Below the pieces are notes generated by a model. The model saw only the letters and a program-made list of their open reading frames with translations. It had not been told where the DNA came from and ran no database searches. Of a stretch of 13,769 bases of DNA, positions 7,654 through 13,540 are shown piece by piece. A program made the translations under genes and the position numbers. Source of the stretch: Caulobacter sp. (GTDB lineage Bacteria; Pseudomonadota; Alphaproteobacteria; Caulobacterales; Caulobacteraceae). The DNA lies in assembly GCA_014378155.1 (NCBI GenBank), contig JACMOF010000357.1, positions 1 through 13,769 of the forward strand. Direction: 5' to 3'. Within the stretch, counting starts at the first letter, position 1, and each line of letters begins with the position of its first letter.

Positions 7654-8462
7654 TACGCAGTCCCATCCAGGCCGTCGTCTTTGACTGGGCCGGCACGATG
7701 ATCGACTTTGGGTGTCGCGCGCCGGTCATGGCCTTGCGTGAGGTATTCGGCCAGGCGGGGGTCGAGATTTCCGAGGCCGAGGCGCGGACCGACATGGGCC
7801 GGGCCAAGCGCGACCATGTGAGGGCGCTGCTCGCCATGCCGCGCATCGCGGCGCTCTGGACAGAACGCCACGGCGCGGCGTCCGCCGAGGACGACGTCAC
7901 GCGTCTGCATGACGCGGTGGAGCCGAAGATGCGCGCGGCGGCTCGCGACTGCGCCAGGCTGATCCCCGGCGCGGCCGAGATCGCGGCCGATCTGCGCGCG
8001 CGGGGTGCGAAGATCGGCTCGACTACCGGCTACACGCGCCCGATGATGGCCGACATCCTGCTGCTGGCCGCCGAGCAGGGTTACGCGCCCGACGTGGTGG
8101 TTTGCGCGGGCGAAACGGCGCAGGGTCGGCCCTCGCCGTTGATGATGTGGAAGGCCCTGGTCGAACTCGGCGCCTGGCCGGGGCGAGCCTGCGTCAAGGT
8201 CGATGACGCGGTCGTCGGCATCGGCGAGGGGCTGGAGGTCGGCGCCTGGACGGTCGGCCTGTCGGCCTCGGGCAACGGCGTTGGCCTGGAGCAGGGCGCG
8301 TTGGCGATCCTGCCCGCGTCCGAGCGCACCGCGCGGATCGCGGAGTCCGCGAAGGCGCTGGGTGACGCCGGCGCGCACTATGTGGTCGAAAGCGTAGCCG
8401 ACCTCGGGCCCGTGCTGGCGGAGATCGAGGCGCGAATCCGTCGGGGCGAGGCGCCTCGCTAG
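7650..8462 (+). CDS. phnX: Phosphonoacetaldehyde hydrolase (phosphonatase)
   Basis: This 270-residue HAD-superfamily enzyme cleaves the C-P bond of phosphonoacetaldehyde to acetaldehyde and phosphate. The nucleophile motif is VVFDWAGTMIDFG with D12. The Schiff-base lysine is K53 in DMGRAKRDHVRALL; both positions coincide with those known for the Bacillus cereus enzyme (D12, K53). Later motifs are IGSTTGYTRPMM, GRPSPLMMWKAL and the metal-binding VKVDDAVVGIGEGLEVGAWTVGL. The start ATG 7650 has AAGGAG at 7637-7642 with a 7-base spacer and overlaps the upstream stop, so it is co-translated with the FAD oxidoreductase. The stop TAG (8460-8462) shares the palindrome CTAG with the stop of the convergent HD gene. 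The activity yields phosphate plus a C2 carbon source. The call is near certain. Confidence 0.97.
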   Translation: MIRSPIQAVVFDWAGTMIDFGCRAPVMALREVFGQAGVEISEAEARTDMGRAKRDHVRALLAMPRIAALWTERHGAASAEDDVTRLHDAVEPKMRAAARDCARLIPGAAEIAADLRARGAKIGSTTGYTRPMMADILLLAAEQGYAPDVVVCAGETAQGRPSPLMMWKALVELGAWPGRACVKVDDAVVGIGEGLEVGAWTVGLSASGNGVGLEQGALAILPASERTARIAESAKALGDAGAHYVVESVADLGPVLAEIEARIRRGEAPR

Positions 8463-9037
8463 CCCACCCTGTTCGCCCGCTCGATCAGATCGCGAAGAAG
8501 GTCGTGATAGGTCTCGAAGCCGGCCACCTCGGCCTCGGGCGCCTTGCCGGCTTCGTCGTAGCCGCGCAGCCGCAGGGCGGTCTGCGCCGCAGGATCGGCC
8601 AGGAACGCCTCGAGCTCGCCTTCGCTCATCGGGCCGCCTTGCAGGGCCAGGCTCTGCAAGGAGGCAGTGCTGAGGCGCTCATGATAGGCGGGGTCGACGG
8701 CCACACGATAGCGCTTAGCCGCCACGTGCAGGCGGATCGGCTCGGTCACTTCGGGGCCGAACGCCCGCGCCAGATAGCCGGCGCTGATGTGTTCATGGCG
8801 CGTATCGACGCCGCGGTCGGCGGCGTCCTCGCCGGCCTTTTGCATCATGTGGCCGACGTCATGCAGCAGGGCGGCGGCGACCAGGGCCAGCGGCGCGTCG
8901 TCGGCCTTGGCGTGATGGGCTGTCTGCAGCGCATGTTCCAACTGGCTGACCTCTTCGCCATAACGGAGGCCGCCGAGTTGGGTGAAGAGGTCGGCAAGTT
9001 CGGCCACGAAAGCATCGGCCGCGATAGGAGAGGTCAT
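8459..9037 (-). CDS. Phosphonate-associated HD-domain protein (PhnZ-type mixed-valent di-iron oxygenase, TIGR03276-like)
   Basis: This 192-residue protein is an HD-fold enzyme of the type that accompanies phosphonate genes. Expected di-iron ligands are all present: H35 in SQLEHALQTA, H59-D60 in LLHDVGHM, H81 or H83 in RHEHISAGYL, H104 in RLHVAAKRY, and D161 in LRGYDEAGK. K108 is also present. PhnZ cleaves 2-amino-1-hydroxyethylphosphonate to glycine and phosphate using O2, and these residues line up closely with my recollection of PhnZ (H34, H58, D59, H80, H104, D161). The PhnZ Tyr/Glu lid pair appears here as Y26 with E28 or E29, and the exact register is uncertain. No PhnY-type hydroxylase is visible in the window, so its substrate may differ from that of PhnZ. 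It lies 49 bases after the phospholipase gene on the same strand, probably in the same operon. The ribosome-binding site is weak. Confidence 0.85.
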   Translation of the reverse strand: MTSPIAADAFVAELADLFTQLGGLRYGEEVSQLEHALQTAHHAKADDAPLALVAAALLHDVGHMMQKAGEDAADRGVDTRHEHISAGYLARAFGPEVTEPIRLHVAAKRYRVAVDPAYHERLSTASLQSLALQGGPMSEGELEAFLADPAAQTALRLRGYDEAGKAPEAEVAGFETYHDLLRDLIERANRVG

Positions 9038-9086
9038 CGAATATCCGTACTAGGTGTTGGACTGGCTCAGGGCTTGGGCGCGTGGC

Positions 9087-11228
9087 TCACAGGCGCATGC
9101 GGCCGATGCCCGGATCGGTTCGGCTGGCGCGTCCCGTCTCGAAATGGCCGGCCAGGCGCTGGATGAACGCCGGATCGTCCGCCAGGGTCAGGGTCAGGTC
9201 GTACCAGTGGTCGCTGCCGCGCAGGTCCCAGACCGAGCGGACCACGCCCTTGGGGGGCAGAACCAAGCTCTGACTAGCTTCACCTTCGGCAAGCGGATAG
9301 GCCTCGTTCATGAGCGCCGTGACACTGGCCGGGCCGCCTCCGCCGCCGGCGAGGCGCAAGACCAGGCGGGAACGAGCGTCGGCGGCGACCGATACGCTCG
9401 GCTGCGATCGCGAGGCGTCGCCAGCGAACCGCCGATAGAAGCCGTGAGGGCCATGGACGGTCAGGTCGTAGGGCCCCGGCGTGCGGCTCGTGCTGTTCCA
9501 ATGTCCAGCCGCATAGGTTTCGCCGGCCGCCAGGGTAAAGCGCCAGGGACCGTCCCGATCGGTGTTGTCGAACACCTGGAAGACCGCGCCCGTGCGTCCC
9601 TTATTGACGAGGTCGATCCAGACGCCGCCGTCGCGAACCCGGGCGTCGGCCGACAGCGCATAGGGCAGGGGACGCGCGCCGCGCTGTGGCCCCCCCTGGG
9701 TCGAGGCCGTTTGCGTGTCGGGGATCTTCAGGGTGGGGGCGGTCTTGGACCGGGCCACGCGCGCCATGTAGTCAGCGGTCTGCGGTAGGGTCAGGGCCGT
9801 CCAATCCTGGTTCGGCGTGGCGAAGTCGAAGGCCGAGGTCAGGTCGCCGCACACCGTTCGGCGCCAGTCGCTGATGTTGTCCTCGCGAACCCCGAAGCGC
9901 TTCTCCAGGAACTGCAGCGTCGAGGTGTGGTCGAAGACTTCGGAGCAGACGAAACCGCCCCGGCTCCACGGCGAGACCACGATCGCCGGCACGCGGACGC
10001 CCAGGCCCAGCGGATGGGCGCCCTTGTTGACGCCCTTGTCCTGCGGGTCATAGGTTTTGCTCTCGCCGGCCACCGACACGCTGCTCCAGCCCTGCTCGGG
10101 CGTCAGCGGCGGCATGGGCGGCTGCATGTGATCGTAGAAACCGCCGGCCTCGTCATAATTGACGATGAACACGGTCTTGGCGAACACCTCCGGATGGTCC
10201 ACCAGCGCCTTGATCAACTCGGCGCAGACATGTTCGCCCTTCGAGGGCTCGGCCTGCGGGTGTTCGGACAGGTCGGCCGCGGTGACGATCCACGACACTT
10301 GCGGAAGGCGGTCTGCAGCGACGTCGGCGCGAAACGCCTCGACCAGTTGCTCCCCGTCCGAACGCGTGCGATCGGCGCCGGTCTTGCCCTCGCTAACCCA
10401 CGAGCGGCCGCGTTCATAGAGCGGCGAGTTTTTGGCGCAGGGGCGGAACGGCTTGAACACCGACAGGATGTTGTCGCCGAAATTGTCGTACTCTTGATAG
10501 ACCTTCCAACTGACCCCGGCCGCTTGCAGGCGCTCTGCATAGGTCGTCCAGTCGTGCGGGCCCCGGGCCATGACCTTGTCTGTGGCCATGTCGGCGCTGG
10601 GCGTCTCGTCCTCGCCGTAGTTGCTCATCTGCGGATCGCCGCCGACCTTGCCACCGCCGTTGCAGCCCGTCCACAGGTGCAGGCGGTTGGGATAGGTCTG
10701 GGTCAGGGTCGAGCAGTGATAGGCGTCGCAGATCGTAAAGGCGCTGGCCAGAGCGTGGTAAAACGGCAGGTCAGAGGCCTTGTAATAGACCATCCGCTTG
10801 TGCAACTCGCCCGAGTGACCCCACTGGTCGTAGCGGCCGCCGTTGACGATGGTGATCGCCGCCTGGTGGCCCTGATCCGCGCCGTCGACCGTGTAGGCGT
10901 CGGTGATCGAGGCGTCGCCATGGAATGGAGCGACGAAGCCGTCCGGATGTTCGCGGCTAGGTTGGCGCCAGACCGAGGCGCCGCCGGGCAGCCGTTGCGG
11001 GCGCGGATCGCCCAGGCCGCGCACGCCGTTCAGCGCCCCGAAATAGTGATCGAACGCCCGGTTCTCCTGCATGAAGATCACCACGTGCTCGACGTCCATG
11101 ATCGTGCCGGTGCGGTGGCGCGCGGGGATAGCCATGGCCCTGGCGACCGTGGCCGGCAGCAGGCCAGCGGCTCCTGCGGCGGCGGCGCTCACCGCAGAAC
11201 GCAGGAAAGAGCGGCGGTCGGTCGTCAT
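9087..11228 (-). CDS. Tat-exported phospholipase C, phosphocholine-specific type
   Basis: This 713-residue protein hydrolyses phospholipids at the glycerol- or sphingoid-side phosphoester, releasing the phosphorylated head group. The start is ATG 11228, with AGGAGA at 11235-11240 and a 6-base spacer; the frame stays open upstream to 11312, but the signal peptide fits only the ATG. The leader is MTTDRRSFLRSAVSAAAAGA, a twin-arginine signal (RRSFLR), so the enzyme is folded before export to the periplasm or outside. The phosphoesterase domain (PF04185-like) shows VIFMQENRAFDHYFG with E55 and N56, YHCSTLTQTYPNRLHLWTG, YDEAGGFYDHMQPPMPP near 356-372, and DHTSTLQFLEKRF. Two C-terminal beta-sandwich domains (PF05506-like) occupy about 518-600 and 605-700. 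The length is normal for the family. It leads the operon with the HD gene, and a GntR-type operator lies 21 bp upstream. Confidence 0.93.
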   Translation of the reverse strand: MTTDRRSFLRSAVSAAAAGAAGLLPATVARAMAIPARHRTGTIMDVEHVVIFMQENRAFDHYFGALNGVRGLGDPRPQRLPGGASVWRQPSREHPDGFVAPFHGDASITDAYTVDGADQGHQAAITIVNGGRYDQWGHSGELHKRMVYYKASDLPFYHALASAFTICDAYHCSTLTQTYPNRLHLWTGCNGGGKVGGDPQMSNYGEDETPSADMATDKVMARGPHDWTTYAERLQAAGVSWKVYQEYDNFGDNILSVFKPFRPCAKNSPLYERGRSWVSEGKTGADRTRSDGEQLVEAFRADVAADRLPQVSWIVTAADLSEHPQAEPSKGEHVCAELIKALVDHPEVFAKTVFIVNYDEAGGFYDHMQPPMPPLTPEQGWSSVSVAGESKTYDPQDKGVNKGAHPLGLGVRVPAIVVSPWSRGGFVCSEVFDHTSTLQFLEKRFGVREDNISDWRRTVCGDLTSAFDFATPNQDWTALTLPQTADYMARVARSKTAPTLKIPDTQTASTQGGPQRGARPLPYALSADARVRDGGVWIDLVNKGRTGAVFQVFDNTDRDGPWRFTLAAGETYAAGHWNSTSRTPGPYDLTVHGPHGFYRRFAGDASRSQPSVSVAADARSRLVLRLAGGGGGPASVTALMNEAYPLAEGEASQSLVLPPKGVVRSVWDLRGSDHWYDLTLTLADDPAFIQRLAGHFETGRASRTDPGIGRMRL

Positions 11229-11234
11229 GGCTCT

Positions 11235-11240
11235 TCTCCT
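11235..11240 (-). promoter_or_regulatory. Ribosome-binding site fixing the phospholipase start
   Basis: On the minus strand AGGAGA is followed by AGAGCC and ATG, a strong Shine-Dalgarno at good distance. It selects the ATG at 11228 rather than the upstream in-frame alternative near 11312, which has no such site and would bury the twin-arginine signal. Confidence 0.8.
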
Positions 11241-11249
11241 AATTCGATT

Positions 11250-11261
11250 TGGTATAGACCA
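11250..11261. promoter_or_regulatory. GntR/HutC-type operator before the phospholipase operon
   Basis: TGGTATAGACCA is a near-perfect palindrome (TGGT on one side, ACCA on the other). The identical 12-mer stands before the transporter gene. It ends 21 bp upstream of the phospholipase ATG on the minus strand, where a bound repressor would block transcription. The sequence matches the GGTCTATACC-type sites of HutC-subfamily regulators, including the site I recall for mycobacterial PhnF. The regulator encoded next door is the obvious binder. Confidence 0.82.
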
Positions 11262-11278
11262 GACAGATCGAGACGGGG

Positions 11279-11297
11279 ACGAAACTTTCGTGAAAGC
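11279..11297 (-). promoter_or_regulatory. Overlapping inverted repeats, possible degenerate Pho box
   Basis: On the plus strand ACGAAA-C-TTTCGT (11279-11291) is a perfect 6-bp inverted repeat. It overlaps CTTTC-GT-GAAAG (11285-11296). Read on the minus strand, CTTTCAC-GAAA-GTTTCGT has the 7-4-7 layout of a Pho box but matches the E. coli consensus halves at only 5/7 and 4/7 positions. It lies about 20 bp upstream of the operator, where an activator would sit. A phosphate-starvation activator would make sense for a phospholipase/phosphonate operon, but the match is weak and chance is possible. Confidence 0.25.
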
Positions 11298-11350
11298 TTG
11301 ACCTTGCGCCAAGCTGGCTCGTCAGTGGTCTGATCCAGTTCCTTGACCCC

Positions 11351-11365
11351 GGAGGGGCACCCTCC
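11351..11365 (+). repeat. Short hairpin in the leader of the regulator gene
   Basis: GGAGGG-GCA-CCCTCC is a perfect 6-bp inverted repeat with a 3-base loop. It contains the only strong purine-rich ribosome-binding-like sequence upstream of the regulator, but that sequence is 21 bases from GTG 11377 and 54 from ATG 11410, too far for either. Its function is unknown. Confidence 0.3.
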
Positions 11366-11409
11366 CATCATCGGCCGTGGCGGGATTCGACCGCTGGCCA
11401 GGTCGTCCC

Positions 11410-12126
11410 ATGCAACAGCCCGATCTCCAGTATATCGGCGTGCGTGACGACATCGCCGCGCGCATCGCCGGTAGCGAGTTCAAGCCGGGTGAGCGCCTGC
11501 CGTCCGAGCGCCAGATGCAGATCGGCGGCGGTGTGGCGCGCGGCACCATCCGCGAGGCGTTGTTCCAACTGGAGGCTGAGGGAGTCATCTACCGCAAGGA
11601 CCGCAGCGGCTGGTATGTCTCGCCGCCACCGGTCGTCTACGACCCGACCCGCTGGGAAGGCTTCATGTCCTATGTCGAGGCGCAGGGGCGGCGGCCTGAG
11701 ACGGAGACGCTGAGCAAGGTTGAGATCGCTTGCGACGACATGCTGGCCCAGATCTTTTCACGCCCCGTGGGTGCGCCGATGTACTGGATCCGTCGGCGGC
11801 GCTCGATCGACGGCCGGGCTGTGCTGATCGAGAGCATCATCGTCGATGCGTCCCTGGCGCCGGGCCTGGTGGAACACGATTTAGACGGCTCGCTGACCAG
11901 CGTCCTGAAATCGGTCTATGGCATAGGCGTGGCGCGCAACAAGGTCGACATGCAGCCCTGCGCCCTGACCCGCGACGAGGCCGAGGCCCTGCGGGTCAAG
12001 TCGGGTTTGCCGGGCCTCAGCGTGATCCGAACCTGCTACGACGCCCAAGGTCGCGTGGTCGAGTTCGACCGCGAATACTGGCGTCACGACGCCTTGAAGG
12101 TCAGCGTCGATATCCGCGTGCGGTAG
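11410..12126 (+). CDS. GntR-family (HutC subfamily, UTRA domain) regulator, PhnR/PhnF-like
   Basis: Counted from ATG 11410, the protein has 238 residues. Residues about 8-70 form the GntR winged helix (YIGVRDDIAARIAGSEFKPGERLPSERQM, in part, then GTIREALFQLEAEGVIYRKDRSGWYVS). Residues about 80-235 form the UTRA effector domain, ending GRVVEFDREYWRHDALKVSVDIRV, which resembles phosphonate-utilisation regulators of the PhnR type. An in-frame GTG at 11377 would add 11 residues that are not family-like; neither start has a convincing ribosome-binding site. The gene is divergent from the phospholipase operon and upstream of the transporter, and both carry the same palindrome. It probably represses both until a phosphonate or phosphorylated head-group ligand binds the UTRA pocket. 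The family is certain; the ligand is inferred from neighbours. Confidence 0.9.
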   Translation: MQQPDLQYIGVRDDIAARIAGSEFKPGERLPSERQMQIGGGVARGTIREALFQLEAEGVIYRKDRSGWYVSPPPVVYDPTRWEGFMSYVEAQGRRPETETLSKVEIACDDMLAQIFSRPVGAPMYWIRRRRSIDGRAVLIESIIVDASLAPGLVEHDLDGSLTSVLKSVYGIGVARNKVDMQPCALTRDEAEALRVKSGLPGLSVIRTCYDAQGRVVEFDREYWRHDALKVSVDIRVR

Positions 12127-12129
12127 GCT

Positions 12130-12178
12130 GTGAAAAGGGTGGTTTCACGCCCGCGACTGCGTCATCTGGCTGTCGCGG
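12130..12178 (+). terminator. Two hairpins between the regulator and transporter genes
   Basis: GTGAAA (12130-12135) pairs with TTTCAC (12143-12148). CCGCGAC (12151-12157) pairs with GTCGCGG (12172-12178), and the stem can extend by two more pairs across a T-T mismatch. The second hairpin is strong, but only a short T-rich stretch (ATTT) follows, so it may be a partial terminator for the regulator or a structure in a read-through transcript. It sits immediately before the operator at 12182. Confidence 0.45.
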
Positions 12179-12181
12179 ATT

Positions 12182-12193
12182 TGGTATAGACCA
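12182..12193. promoter_or_regulatory. GntR/HutC-type operator before the transporter gene
   Basis: TGGTATAGACCA is identical in all 12 positions to the site at 11250-11261. The flanks extend the dyad here to TTTGGTATAGACCAAA (12180-12195). It ends 24 bp before the transporter ATG, nearly the same distance as at the phospholipase gene. The internal TATAGA resembles a -10 element, so repressor and RNA polymerase may compete for the same bases. Confidence 0.85.
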
Positions 12194-12217
12194 AAACGCT
12201 CGATCAAGGGACGTTTC

Positions 12218-13540
12218 ATGATTTCAGGTCCTCGACGCTGGCTGGAGCGAGCCAACCCGCTGGCGTTCACCCTGTTCGCCGGCTTGGCGGGCTTCTGCGC
12301 CTATTTCTCGATGTACGCTTTTCGAAAGCCGTTCGCGGCGGCGACCTTCGGCGCGGTCGATGGCTGGGCCTTCGTCCTCGACTACAAGATCGCCCTCGTC
12401 CTGGCCCAGGTCGCCGGCTACGCCATATCGAAGATGATCGGCGTCAAGCTGATCTCCGAGATCGCCCCAGCCCGGCGCGGCGTGGCGATCCTGGGACTGA
12501 TCGCCTTTTCCTGGCTGGCCCTGGTGCTGTTCGCGATCCTGCCCGCCCCGTGGAACGTTGCGGCGCTGTTCCTCAACGGTCTGCCGCTGGGCCTGATCTG
12601 GGGCCTGGTGTTCGGCTACATGGAAGGTCGGCGGGTCTCGGAAGTGCTGGGCGCGATCCTCTGCGCCAGCTTCATTCTGTCCTCGGGTGTGGTGAAGTCG
12701 GTCGGCAAATGGCTCCTGGTCGTGGAGCATGTCAGCCCCTTCTGGATGCCGGCCGCCACCGGCCTGCTGTTCATGCCGTTACTGGCCGTGTCGGTGTGGG
12801 CCCTGACCCAACTGCCGCCGCCCAACGCCGCCGACGAGGCCGCCCGGGTCCGCCGCCAGCCGATGGACGGGGCGCAGCGCCGGGCGTTCTTCGCCACCTA
12901 CGCGCCGGGCCTGGTGCTGCTGGTCCTGGCCTATGTGCTGCTGACCGCGTTCCGCGACTTCCGCGACAATTTCGCCGCCGAGATCTGGGCCGCGATGGGC
13001 TTTGGCCAGGCCTCGGACGTGTTCACGGCCAGCGAGTTGCCGGTCGCGGTCATCACCCTGGGCGTCATGGCCGCCGTGATCCTGGTGCGCGACAATCTGA
13101 GAGCCTTGCTGGTGATGCACGGCGTCATCCTCGCGGGCTTTGTTCTGCTGGGCGTCTCGACCCTGGCCTTCCAGGCTCACCTGCTGTCGCCCCTGGTCTG
13201 GATGATACTGACGGGCGCGGGCCTCTACATGGCCTACACGCCGTTCAACGCCATGCTGTTCGACAGGATGATCGCCTTCAGCGGCCAAATCGGCACGGCG
13301 GGCTTTCTGATCTACGTGGCCGACGCCTCGGGTTATCTCGGCAGCGTCGCCCTGCTGGTCTGGCGCAACTTCGCCATGGTACGGTTGGACTGGCTCGGCT
13401 TCTTCATCGCCAGCGCCTATGCCACCAGCGTCGTCGGCGCCGTTTGCACGGGCCTGGCCGGCGTCTACTTCCTGCGCCGTCGTCCGACACGTGACGCCCA
13501 TGCTCTGACGACGGCCACTGCCAAGGATGCGCTCACCTGA
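12218..13540 (+). CDS. MFS transporter (DUF5690-like), candidate phosphonate/head-group importer
   Basis: This 440-residue inner-membrane protein has about 12 hydrophobic helices separated by a central basic loop (ARVRRQPMDGAQRR). The first helix ends GFCAYFSMYAFRKPFAAATF, which I associate with the DUF5690 branch of the major facilitator superfamily. R36-K37 fall where organophosphate:phosphate antiporters such as GlpT carry a phosphate-binding arginine after helix 1. Helix 7 has LLTAFRDFRDNF with R246 and R249, near the place of GlpT's second arginine. This fits transport of a phosphate- or phosphonate-bearing solute but is not proof. The start ATG 12218 has AAGGGA at 12206-12211 with 6-base spacing. 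An operator 24 bp upstream ties it to the adjacent regulator. No ABC phosphonate importer is seen in the window, so this protein may fill that role. Confidence 0.82.
   Translation: MISGPRRWLERANPLAFTLFAGLAGFCAYFSMYAFRKPFAAATFGAVDGWAFVLDYKIALVLAQVAGYAISKMIGVKLISEIAPARRGVAILGLIAFSWLALVLFAILPAPWNVAALFLNGLPLGLIWGLVFGYMEGRRVSEVLGAILCASFILSSGVVKSVGKWLLVVEHVSPFWMPAATGLLFMPLLAVSVWALTQLPPPNAADEAARVRRQPMDGAQRRAFFATYAPGLVLLVLAYVLLTAFRDFRDNFAAEIWAAMGFGQASDVFTASELPVAVITLGVMAAVILVRDNLRALLVMHGVILAGFVLLGVSTLAFQAHLLSPLVWMILTGAGLYMAYTPFNAMLFDRMIAFSGQIGTAGFLIYVADASGYLGSVALLVWRNFAMVRLDWLGFFIASAYATSVVGAVCTGLAGVYFLRRRPTRDAHALTTATAKDALT

Noticed and set aside
11298..11320. Possible -35/-10 promoter pair (TTGACC ... 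GCTGGCTC) for the regulator
   Set aside because: The spacing is too short and the -10 match too poor against the Caulobacter consensus as I recall it.
9927..11333. Long (468-codon) plus-strand open frame opposite the phospholipase gene
   Set aside because: The phospholipase on the other strand has catalytic motifs, a Tat signal and a strong ribosome-binding site; the plus-strand translation shows none of these.
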